Assembly: GCA_030065855.1 (NCBI GenBank)
Contig: JASJCT010000018.1
Location: 1 to 52,212 of the forward strand
Reading direction: 5' to 3'
Length of the DNA stretch: 52,212 nucleotides
From: Myxococcota bacterium
Lineage (GTDB): Bacteria; Myxococcota_A; Polyangia; JAAYKL01
The first letter of the stretch is position 1. Each line of letters opens with the position of its first letter. The notes beneath the pieces were generated by a model that saw only the letters and a program-made list of their open reading frames with translations, had not been told where the DNA came from and ran no database searches. Position numbers and translations under genes: made by a program. Of the stretch, positions 16,530-24,529 are shown piece by piece.

Positions 16530-16937
16530 ATGGACAGTGCACTAAAAATCTCTGAAGCCGCAGGTCTGGCAATTCACGCGGTAACGATCCTGGCGCGAGT
16601 GGGAAGGGGTCAGCCGGTCAAGCTGTCGCGCATGGCCGGACTATTGAGCGCTTCCGAAGCCCACCTGGGTAAAGTGATGCACCGCTTGGCCCAGGCCAAG
16701 GTTGTCACGTCGAGGCGCGGGCCCAGCGGCGGGTTCACGCTTGGACCGCGGGCCTCAGAGATGACCCTGCTCGACCTCTACGAAATGATCGACGGTCCAC
16801 TCGGCGAAAACAACTGTCTTATGGGCTACTTGGGATGTCCCCTCGGCGGATGCGTGTTGGGCGATGCAGTGGGCAGCATCAACGCGCACGTCCGGCAAAC
16901 ACTGGGCAGCAAGCGCATCTCTGACCTCGCCGGCTAG
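16530..16937 (+). CDS. Rrf2-family regulator with three cysteines
   Basis: The 135-residue protein has the N-terminal winged helix of Rrf2 regulators, with the typical SRRGPSGGFTLG wing and LYEMIDGP region. Three cysteines at 96, 103 and 108 (C-x6-C-x4-C) occupy the cluster loop that in NsrR, IscR and RirA holds an iron-sulfur cluster; the spacing differs slightly from the C-x5-C-x5-C of NsrR. It is transcribed divergently from the Rieske/cytochrome b/octaheme/nap block, so I infer that it regulates that operon in response to nitric oxide, iron-sulfur status or oxygen. The exact subfamily is uncertain. Confidence 0.88.
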   Translation: MDSALKISEAAGLAIHAVTILARVGRGQPVKLSRMAGLLSASEAHLGKVMHRLAQAKVVTSRRGPSGGFTLGPRASEMTLLDLYEMIDGPLGENNCLMGYLGCPLGGCVLGDAVGSINAHVRQTLGSKRISDLAG

Positions 16938-16966
16938 AAACCTTTCAAAATAAATATGAATCAAGT

Positions 16967-18349
16967 TCAATCACAATCATGCGCTAGGAGCACTCCCCGG
17001 TCTTCCAGTGTTTGGATGTGGCCGAGGGTATCTGGATCTTCACAATCGAGCAGATTGGATTCGATGTTCACCTCATCATCGGCGTCCACGCCGGTGTTTT
17101 CTACCAGCGGGCTGATATCGATGATCTGATTGCCATTCAGCTGCAGGCAAGTAAGGTTCACAAGGTCGCTTACTGGCGCGATGTCGCTCAGCGCATTGTG
17201 CCGCAGATGTAGGTGGATCAGGCCGGTCAGTCTGTCCAATCCAGTGATCTGTGTCATCTCGTTCTGATCCAGGTCCAAAAAACTCAGGCTGATAAGATCG
17301 CTTATAACGGTGACCTCTGTCAGCTGGTTGTCTTTCAGGTCGAGGTGGTTCAGCAGGGTCATATCTTTGAGCGATGTGATATCGGCGATGGTATTTGAGG
17401 ACAGATCCAGGTAGGTCAGGTTGACCAATCCATTCAGGGGGCCGATGTCGGTCAGCTCGTTGGATCTCAGGTCCAAAGAAGTCAGGTTGGTCAAAGCAGC
17501 GAGCGAGCTGATGTCGCTGTTCTGCGTGGCCACCAGCTTCAAGTCGGTCAAATTTGTAAGGCTCACCAAGGGGCTAAAATCAGAGATCGCGTTGTTGCTG
17601 AGATCCAAATGGGTGAGGCCGGTCAAGCCGATCAACGGGCTGAGATCGCTGATTGAGTTGTCGCTCAACGTGAGCTGGGTTAACCCGGTTAGGTCGCTCA
17701 GCACGCTAAGATCACTCAGTTCGGTGGCGTACAGCATGAGCTTGGACAAGCTCGGCAATTGGGCTAGACCGGCAAAGTCCGTTATTTTGTTCTGTCCCAG
17801 ATCGAGATAAACGAGCGCGTCGAGCCCGGCCAGGGGCCTGGTGTCGGTCAGCTGGTTGTCGAACAGCAAGAGGATCTCCAGGTTGTCCAGGCAGTGGATG
17901 TTGGTCAGATCTGAAATAGAGCTGGCATACGCATACAAGTTGGCCAGGTCAGCCACATCTTTATAGAGGATATCACCGTCTGGCTTATTAATTGCCGCAC
18001 GTATCACCGACTCCAAGTTGGCATCTGGAAAGGTGATGACACCCGAACATGAGGTGTCGGTGTCCGTGTCTGCTTCTGTATCCGTGTCTATTTCTGTCTC
18101 TGTATCAGTATCGACATCAGTATCCGTATCTGTCGCAGTATCCGTGTCTGTCGCAGTGTCCGTATCTGTGTCGGCGTCTGTATCCGGGTCCGTAGCCGTA
18201 TCGGTGTCAGCATCCCCTCCGGTGTCCAACGCCCCGTTGTCATTGTCGTTACATCCGGCCCAGCCCAGTACCAGTAAGCCCAAAACAGCAACGTGTATGC
18301 CGAAAACTGTACGGATCATCTTCCTCGGGTTTGGTCGCATTAAACGCAT
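16967..18349 (-). CDS. Leucine-rich-repeat lipoprotein with Asp-Thr linker
   Basis: A lipoprotein signal ends in LGWAGC. It is followed by about 70 residues of Asp-Thr repeats with a few Ala, Glu and Val, and then SCSGVITFPDANLE, typical of the cap of internalin-like repeats. About twelve 22-residue LRRs of the pattern LTxLxLSxNxISDLSPL follow, and the C-terminus has two cysteines. It is probably anchored in the outer membrane with the acidic stretch as a stalk and the LRR as a binding surface. The frame begins at a TTG at 18388; ATGs at 18349, 18340 and 18319 are possible, the last giving the most compact signal. Its ligand is unknown. Confidence 0.85.
   Translation of the reverse strand: MRLMRPNPRKMIRTVFGIHVAVLGLLVLGWAGCNDNDNGALDTGGDADTDTATDPDTDADTDTDTATDTDTATDTDTDVDTDTETEIDTDTEADTDTDTSCSGVITFPDANLESVIRAAINKPDGDILYKDVADLANLYAYASSISDLTNIHCLDNLEILLLFDNQLTDTRPLAGLDALVYLDLGQNKITDFAGLAQLPSLSKLMLYATELSDLSVLSDLTGLTQLTLSDNSISDLSPLIGLTGLTHLDLSNNAISDFSPLVSLTNLTDLKLVATQNSDISSLAALTNLTSLDLRSNELTDIGPLNGLVNLTYLDLSSNTIADITSLKDMTLLNHLDLKDNQLTEVTVISDLISLSFLDLDQNEMTQITGLDRLTGLIHLHLRHNALSDIAPVSDLVNLTCLQLNGNQIIDISPLVENTGVDADDEVNIESNLLDCEDPDTLGHIQTLEDRGVLLAHDCD
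18055..18215 (-). repeat. Low-complexity repeat encoding Asp-Thr linker
   Basis: On the minus strand this stretch is a run of six-base units encoding Asp-Thr, with occasional Ala-Asp and Glu-Thr variants, inside the LRR lipoprotein gene. Such tracts are prone to slippage and unit-number change. Confidence 0.85.
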
Positions 18350-18486
18350 GCCACAATCTTTATGCCACGTTGTCAGCCATTTTCGCAACCCGGACTTGAA
18401 TTACGAGCCCATATCTAATAAAAAAAGAAATATATAGATAAATCTAATTCTTATAAAAAAAGGGAAAAAGAAGAAAGGGTGTTACA

Positions 18487-19614
18487 ATGTCACTTTGCAA
18501 AATACAGTATTACTGTCGTCGCGTCATTACGACGTCCGTCCTATGCACTTCATTGCTGCTCTGCGCGGCGCTACCCGTAGCGACAGCCCAGGAGTCAAAA
18601 CCGGCCCTGACGCCAAAACTGCAGGCGCTAATGGCCGAGGCAGATCGACAAGCTGCTGCCCGCTTTCCCGACCTCCCCACGCCGCCGGGCGCAACGTTCA
18701 GAGAGGACTTTCCGTGCAGTGGATGCAAGTTCCAGGAACCAGCCGGATACGATCCCAACGTGCCCACGCCCCTTTGGATCGCGCTCCACGGAGACGAGGG
18801 AAATCCCAACTACACCTTCAATGCCCACAAGAACACCATGAACGACGAGGGCTACCTGCTCGTGGCCTTGCAATGCCCGTTGGAGCTCGGGTGTAATTCA
18901 TCTACCCCCACCTGGTACAATTGGGCAGGCCAGGACACGCATGACCCAGAGTGGGTCAACAAGCAAAGGGACGCGATTGCCGACGATTATAATGTAGACC
19001 CCGAGCGCATCTTCCTGAGCGGATTCTCGGCTGGATCCATGTACTTGAGCTTCTGGTCCCTGGACAATTCGACCGAGTACGCGGGAGTGATCTACGAGAC
19101 CTGCGGCTTTTTCGGTCATGGCAGCGAGTGCACGGCCGAGTGCCCGATTCCAGCCTATTTCTTGGAGGGCAGCGAGGATTTCTGCTTGTCCCAGGCCGAA
19201 AAACAAAAAGAGTACTTGGAAGCCTGCGATCACGAATTGGTCTGGAATGTGGTCCCAGGAGCAGAGCATTCGATCATCACCTCCGAATTTCCAGAGGTGA
19301 TCCAATGGACAAGGGATAACCCCCTCGACTGCGGCACAGATACAGACACTGACACCGACACTGACACTGATACTGACACTGATACTGACACTGACACCGA
19401 CACTGATACTGACACTGATAGCGATACCGACACTGACGTTGACACCGACAGTGACACCGACTCAGACAGTGATAGCGATTCGGACAGTGATAGCGACTCG
19501 GACAGTGATAGCGACTCGGATTTCAACAGTGGTAACTCTGGGGGCTGCTCAACCACTGCGCATCGTTCGAAAACAGGTGTTATACAGCTGTATTATCGCT
19601 TGCTTCGCATGTAG
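18487..19614 (+). CDS. Secreted alpha/beta-hydrolase (esterase) with Asp-Thr/Asp-Ser tail
   Basis: A signal peptide ends near VATAQ. The catalytic domain (about residues 60-275) resembles PHB-depolymerase/feruloyl-esterase hydrolases: PLWIALHGDEG, the nucleophile elbow FLSGFSAGSMY with the central serine, a GSEDFC acid region and the histidine in GAEHSI. Paired cysteines (SGCKF, ETCGFF, ECTAECP) suggest disulfides. An acidic tail of Asp-Thr then Asp-Ser repeats leads to GNSGGCSTT, which resembles the start of a MYXO-CTERM-like sorting tail, but the following residues lack a hydrophobic helix and the frame stops. The substrate is unknown. AGAAAGGG precedes the ATG. Confidence 0.8.
   Translation: MSLCKIQYYCRRVITTSVLCTSLLLCAALPVATAQESKPALTPKLQALMAEADRQAAARFPDLPTPPGATFREDFPCSGCKFQEPAGYDPNVPTPLWIALHGDEGNPNYTFNAHKNTMNDEGYLLVALQCPLELGCNSSTPTWYNWAGQDTHDPEWVNKQRDAIADDYNVDPERIFLSGFSAGSMYLSFWSLDNSTEYAGVIYETCGFFGHGSECTAECPIPAYFLEGSEDFCLSQAEKQKEYLEACDHELVWNVVPGAEHSIITSEFPEVIQWTRDNPLDCGTDTDTDTDTDTDTDTDTDTDTDTDTDTDSDTDTDVDTDSDTDSDSDSDSDSDSDSDSDSDSDFNSGNSGGCSTTAHRSKTGVIQLYYRLLRM
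19336..19520 (+). repeat. Low-complexity repeat encoding Asp-Thr and Asp-Ser linker
   Basis: This run of six-base units (GACACT, GATACT, GATAGC and relatives) encodes a long acidic tail, first Asp-Thr, then Asp-Ser. It is one of three such tracts in neighbouring genes and a likely hotspot for slippage and recombination among them. Confidence 0.85.
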
Positions 19615-19643
19615 TACGCCAAACGCTGGAAATGATGGGTGGT

Positions 19644-21269
19644 TTACTTGAACAGGATCGCCGCTTCACCGTTGCGCAGCAGGACGCTCGACATCGGCTC
19701 GGTCAGGGTCCCGTCAGCCATCAGCAGCCGCATCGGCGATGGCAAATCCAGCGACACGCCAGTGGCATCGCCAAAGTCAGAACAATCCCACCGATCGTTG
19801 GGTCGGACGAGCACGAGCACGTTGCCCGCACCATAGGATCGGGACACCACGCCGTAGCGTACGATATCCGACTCGCCATCGCAGGATGCCGCCCCCTCTT
19901 CTGGCGCCGGCCCTGAGGCGAAGAGCTCCTCGTCACGAGGCCCATCCGGGTCACCCACATCCGCCTCGTAAGCCAGCAGCCACTGGTCGATAAAGTCAAG
20001 GGCGTGGTCTGGATCGAGAAATTTGATGCAGAAATCAGGATCAAAGAAGACCTCGCCAGGGCCGGTGGAACCATCGGGCATTTCTCGTGCGATGTAGTAG
20101 CTGGCCAGCTTCCACATCTGCCACCGCTCAAAATTAGAGGAATACAGTCCCGGCGTGTAACCGGACAGAGCCTCGATATCCCGACAAGTAGTGTCCATTA
20201 GATTGACGAGTGACCCAGCAGCCACCAGCTCGTCTAGGTTATCAAGGGCGGCCAGGTAACGCTGTGCACCATCGAACGCGTTTGGTCGGTGCAGCAGCTC
20301 GGCAACCGTACCGTTGGCGGCCTTGATCTGGTCCATCACCATTTCGTTGTTCAAGCTGTACAGGGCCCCGTTAATCACCACGAACTTACCCTGGGCAGCA
20401 TATGCCCCTTTATAATAAGTAAGGGTCTCCACCAGATCTGCATTGAATTCCGCCTCGACCTCGCCAAGGGTGCGGCCGCCATACTCCACGATACCTCCGC
20501 CGACCGCACCATCGGGCCAATGGTAGCCATACCCCGGTCCATGCTCGTCTAGGAACGTCCCGTCAAAAGGCTCGGCTTCTTCCAAAAGTAGATTGGCTTT
20601 CCAGGCGCGGAATTCTGGATCTTTCTGATTGTGGACATAGCGATAGTCCAGCCAAATGCCTACCTGAGCCCGGCACTCGCGGGTGATCTGGCCCGAGCAA
20701 CCGGTAACCGAAATAGAGCCGGTCTCGCCATCGGCAAACGTCACGGGAATCTGCGTATCTTCAGAAAAGTGTAGGAAGAAACTTTCTTTTGCACCTGGTG
20801 GATCAGGCTCATCGTCATTCTCTCGAAAGCAGCCGGAATGTTGGCAAACCGTAACATCCAAAGCATAGTGGTAAACCCTCATGTTGGGGTTTCGCGATTT
20901 AAGGTCGTTGACCCCATCTTCATACTCGGCTTCAGCCACATCGATATGTGCGGCAAAGAAATCGTACGCTGCATCGTGTGCTTCTGGCACGATCCAGTTC
21001 AGTCCCCGGCCGATATTCCAAATCTTGATGTGACGGAAATTGAAATCATCCGGGTCTGTATCGGTGTCAGTATCCGTGTCAGTATCCGTGTCAGTATCCG
21101 CATCAGTATCCGCGTCAGTGTCCGCGTCAGTATCCGCATCCGTGTCTGCATCAGTATCAGTATCCGCATCCGTGTCTGCTCCAGCGTCTCCTGCGCTCTT
21201 TCCGTCATCACTGCAGCCGACAGCAGCCAAACAAAATGCAATGAATAATGCCTTTAATTTCGATTTCAT
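19644..21269 (-). CDS. Lipoprotein with Asp-Thr linker and putative glycoside hydrolase domain
   Basis: The lipoprotein signal ends in LAAVGC. Residues of about 27-72 are Asp-Ala/Asp-Thr repeats. The remaining 470 residues begin FRHIKIWNIGRGLNW and contain GIWLDYRYVHN, then FDGTFLDEHGPGYGYHW, a barrel strand ending in acidic residues as in putative glycoside hydrolases (the hypothetical GH-like families around GHL15). RYLAALDNLDEL and YTPGLYSSNFERWQMWKLASYY fit the same fold. I therefore suggest a surface-anchored glycan hydrolase, at moderate confidence; no catalytic pair can be proven. It is convergent with the secreted esterase gene, 29 bases apart. Confidence 0.72.
   Translation of the reverse strand: MKSKLKALFIAFCLAAVGCSDDGKSAGDAGADTDADTDTDADTDADTDADTDADTDADTDTDTDTDTDTDTDPDDFNFRHIKIWNIGRGLNWIVPEAHDAAYDFFAAHIDVAEAEYEDGVNDLKSRNPNMRVYHYALDVTVCQHSGCFRENDDEPDPPGAKESFFLHFSEDTQIPVTFADGETGSISVTGCSGQITRECRAQVGIWLDYRYVHNQKDPEFRAWKANLLLEEAEPFDGTFLDEHGPGYGYHWPDGAVGGGIVEYGGRTLGEVEAEFNADLVETLTYYKGAYAAQGKFVVINGALYSLNNEMVMDQIKAANGTVAELLHRPNAFDGAQRYLAALDNLDELVAAGSLVNLMDTTCRDIEALSGYTPGLYSSNFERWQMWKLASYYIAREMPDGSTGPGEVFFDPDFCIKFLDPDHALDFIDQWLLAYEADVGDPDGPRDEELFASGPAPEEGAASCDGESDIVRYGVVSRSYGAGNVLVLVRPNDRWDCSDFGDATGVSLDLPSPMRLLMADGTLTEPMSSVLLRNGEAAILFK
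21054..21186 (-). repeat. Low-complexity repeat encoding Asp-Ala/Asp-Thr linker
   Basis: This is the third six-base-unit tract of the region, encoding the acidic linker of the putative glycoside hydrolase lipoprotein. Its codon pattern (GAC/GAT with ACT/ACG/GCG/GCT) closely resembles the tracts of the two neighbouring genes. Confidence 0.85.
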
Positions 21270-21438
21270 GTCCTCTCCTATTGCTAGATATTAAAATCGC
21301 TCTCAATAGGCGCTTCCCTAGTGGCAAGGTCGCCCTATTAAATATTAAGTATAATGTAAAAAGTTTAATACGCCTGCAATCAAACGCTACTTTAATATAG
21401 CGAGCGACGCTTCGCCTCAAACCGACGCGTATGAATGG

Positions 21439-21497
21439 CGAGGCCCGCCTACGCCTAGCCTATGGCGAGGCCCGTCTACGCCTGGCCTACGGCGAGG
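21439..21497. repeat. 27-bp tandem repeat
   Basis: Two full units (21439-21465 and 21466-21492) and the start of a third share CGAGGCCCG, CTACGCCT and GCCTA, differing at three or four positions. Read on the + strand they encode GEARLRLAY twice, but no credible gene contains them. They lie between the lipoprotein gene and the end of yedF. The GC-rich units contrast with the AT-rich bases around 21290-21390. Confidence 0.75.
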
Positions 21498-21551
21498 TTA
21501 TCGAGCTTCAAGTTAGATTTCGAATATTGAAACGTATGGCTTTGCAGATGT

Positions 21552-22154
21552 CTACAGCGATACCACCTTTGAAGCGTTCATCATCTGGGTGGCCACTTCA
21601 AATGTGTTGGATACTTGCCCCACCAATACCCGATCGGTCAGTTCGTAGAATCCCAAGCAGGTGCCGCAAACAAGTAGCTTTATATCTCGGGCCACCAGGT
21701 CTTTTAAATCCTCGATGACCTTTGACCCCTTGCATGCCAGCTTAACCCCGCTGTTCATCAGCACGATGACCTCGGGACAGGGAGTGACCTCCCCGATAGT
21801 CTGGACCAGCGCGGTCATGAGTATTTCACCGAGGGCATCACTGCCCCGACCGATAGTGTCGGACGTCAATGTCAAGACGATGGGACCGGATGGGCTTGAA
21901 TCCCCACAAGCAACCCCGTCTGAACTGGCACCCGGCGCTGCCTGTTTTGTCCCGGTCAAATGGATTTTGAATTCACTGTCTGCTTGCTCGACCCTGACCT
22001 CAAACCCTTTGCTCTTGGCAAAAAGCGCAACGTTCTCTTTCGCTATTTCATTGTCGACGATGACGGTGATCGCATCATCTTCTTCAATCGCCTTGTTGGT
22101 CAACACAACCGGCTGGGGACACGGCAGGCCGCGCGCATCGACTTTGAAAACCAT
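21552..22154 (-). CDS. yedF: YedF-type sulfurtransferase-like protein (TusA + DsrE domains)
   Basis: The N-terminal 70 residues are a TusA domain with the active-site signature ARGLPCPQPVVLTNKAI. A glycine/serine-rich linker leads to a DsrE-like domain (from VLTLTSDTIGRGSDALG) with LVCGTCLGFYEL near its end. This order is that of the YedF proteins often linked to selenium or sulfur metabolism. The 200 residues match. No selD, selA or selenoprotein is seen nearby, so the role is unclear. AAGGAG precedes the ATG, and a promoter with an overlapping palindrome lies upstream at 22203-22242. Confidence 0.85.
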   Translation of the reverse strand: MVFKVDARGLPCPQPVVLTNKAIEEDDAITVIVDNEIAKENVALFAKSKGFEVRVEQADSEFKIHLTGTKQAAPGASSDGVACGDSSPSGPIVLTLTSDTIGRGSDALGEILMTALVQTIGEVTPCPEVIVLMNSGVKLACKGSKVIEDLKDLVARDIKLLVCGTCLGFYELTDRVLVGQVSNTFEVATQMMNASKVVSL

Positions 22155-22202
22155 TTTTTCAATGCTCCTTCTATCGGAATGTTAGATATTAATAATCGTT
22201 TT

Positions 22203-22218
22203 TACCTGTTAACAGGTA
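22203..22218. promoter_or_regulatory. 16-bp perfect palindrome upstream of yedF, candidate operator
   Basis: TACCTGTTAACAGGTA is a perfect inverted repeat. It covers most of the -10 region of the putative yedF promoter, so a dimeric repressor bound here would block transcription. The cognate regulator is not identifiable in the window. Confidence 0.6.
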
Positions 22219-22242
22219 TCCAATACACACTTGATTTGTCAA
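22214..22242 (-). promoter_or_regulatory. yedF: Putative yedF promoter
   Basis: On the minus strand a perfect TTGACA (22242-22237) is followed after 17 bases by ATACCT (22219-22214). The leader to the yedF ATG is about 50 bases. The -10 overlaps the palindrome at 22203-22218. Confidence 0.5.
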
Positions 22243-22393
22243 GGCACTGCTGTCTCGGCGATGGTGATGTAGTGAGTGAGCAAGACGAACAGGCGATTAT
22301 TTCACTTGGATTATGTGGCGCGGTAAAATCAGCGCCATGATCCGCTGGTTTCATCGTTTGTCGCACAGGGATCCCCCGATTTTTTTGAGGGGA

Positions 22394-23326
22394 ATGGCTC
22401 GGTCATGGCGAACAATGTGGCAGCAGACACTGGGGGTGGGATGTCTTTGTCTGGTCGCCTGCACAGATGCGGACCCCCATTTGCGGTCAGCTCCCCTCCC
22501 CTCTTCACAAGCCGTGCCTGCCTCCTTAGATAGCGTGGTCGCCCGGGTGAATGGCACAGCGATTACCGCAGCGGATATTCGGTCGCTAAACGAATTTCTC
22601 AAAGCCGACATGACCCATCGAGAATCCCTGGATGTGTTGATCCGCAGCGAACTCCTCGCTCAAGAGGCGAGACGCAGAGGATATGGTGCATGGTCTGCGG
22701 TCGAGGACACCAGGCGAATCGAACTGGCCCGCGCCCTATTAAAGACCCGTATTGCCAAAGGCGTTAGGACAGGCACGTTGGATGAGGATAAGCTAAGAAC
22801 GCTCTACAAAGAAAATCAGGAGCGGTTTGTTCACGGTATCCTAAGGCGCGTTTCCCACATCCTGGTGCCGATAGGAAAAAATGCCTTTTCAGAAGAGGAA
22901 GCAAGCGCGATTGCGTCGGAAATCGCCAAGGCAGCTGGACAAACAACGACCTTGGAAGCATTTGTCGCACTTGGCCGCTCCTTTGAAAAGGCCCATCCGA
23001 CGAAGATTACGGTAGAAGACCTGCCGCCATTTGCAGAGGATAACAAGCGGTTTGTAAAACCCTTTGTCGAAGGAACATTCGCCATACCCAAGGTGGGGGG
23101 TGTATCACCGCCTGTAAAGACCACTTTTGGCTGGCACGTCATTTTTGTTTCCGAAGAGCTACCAGCAGCGAACCGACCGTTCGAAGCTGTACGACAAGAA
23201 CTCGCCGAGCAGGTGTTGCCCTTTGAAAAACAGCGATCCGCAGGAGAACTAATGGACGTGCTGCTCAAAAGGAACGAGGTCTTCATTTTTGACGCTGCCC
23301 TTGATTTTAAAGAGGTGCAACGATGA
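22394..23326 (+). CDS. SurA/PpiC-like peptidyl-prolyl isomerase lipoprotein
   Basis: This is a parvulin-type foldase expected in the periplasm. From ATG 22394 the signal is short and ends in the lipobox LVAC. A SurA-like N-domain follows (VVARVNGTAITAADI, then LDVLIRSELLAQEARRRGY). The parvulin core has VSHILVPIG, FVALGRSFEKAHP, DLPPF and GVSPPVKTTFGWHVIFV. The frame extends upstream to 22313 with other ATGs at 22337 and 22415; the chosen one gives the best lipoprotein signal, though GAGGGG is unusually close. It may help fold the many outer-membrane and surface proteins. It overlaps the next gene by four bases. Confidence 0.85.
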   Translation: MARSWRTMWQQTLGVGCLCLVACTDADPHLRSAPLPSSQAVPASLDSVVARVNGTAITAADIRSLNEFLKADMTHRESLDVLIRSELLAQEARRRGYGAWSAVEDTRRIELARALLKTRIAKGVRTGTLDEDKLRTLYKENQERFVHGILRRVSHILVPIGKNAFSEEEASAIASEIAKAAGQTTTLEAFVALGRSFEKAHPTKITVEDLPPFAEDNKRFVKPFVEGTFAIPKVGGVSPPVKTTFGWHVIFVSEELPAANRPFEAVRQELAEQVLPFEKQRSAGELMDVLLKRNEVFIFDAALDFKEVQR

Positions 23327-23733
23327 GCAAAGAAACCGCGAGTCCATCTGAACGGGACATGGATGTCTCTATTTTCAGCGAGCTACTGCGGCCCCTAAGC
23401 GATCAGTTCAACGCAGTCGAGACCCTTGTTTTCCACGATATAAGCGGTGAGACCATTGATTACTATTCGAGTAAAGACCCTTACGCAACGCGCATCATCG
23501 CAGCCCACTACGGACTGATCTTCGAATCAGCCAAAGCCAGACTCAAGTGGCTGGCGCTCGGCACATTGGCCCGCATTAATATTTATGGAGATCACTGCGA
23601 CTGCGTCATTTCACCCGTGGGAGATGATAGTTATCTCACGGTTATCGCCACCCCCGGCACCATAGACACCGATGCGTTCGATGCGTCCCTGTGCAGGATC
23701 GTAGAAAACCTGCGCGAGGAAGCCGGGTACTGA
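23323..23733 (+). CDS. Small roadblock/LC7-like protein
   Basis: This 136-residue cytoplasmic protein has no signal or membrane helix. Its alternating pattern (VETLVFHDISGETIDYYS, a central helix with SAKARLKWL, then DCVISPVGDDSYLTVIATPG) resembles roadblock/LC7 domains such as MglB, which bind small GTPases, but the match is loose. It overlaps the parvulin gene by four bases and is likely co-translated. No small GTPase gene is nearby, so the function is unassigned. Confidence 0.65.
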   Translation: MSKETASPSERDMDVSIFSELLRPLSDQFNAVETLVFHDISGETIDYYSSKDPYATRIIAAHYGLIFESAKARLKWLALGTLARINIYGDHCDCVISPVGDDSYLTVIATPGTIDTDAFDASLCRIVENLREEAGY

Positions 23734-24498
<765 letters not shown>

Positions 24499-24529
24499 TG
24501 GGATCCTCCTTTTAGTGTGGTGTTTGGGT

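Noticed and set aside
19336..19520. Short-unit repeats resembling a CRISPR or minisatellite array
   Set aside because: The repeats are six-base coding units in frame with a secreted protein; there are no spacers.
21431..21718. 95-codon frame including the 27-bp repeat
   Set aside because: It runs opposite the end of yedF and its only distinctive part is the tandem repeat; no ribosome-binding site is present.
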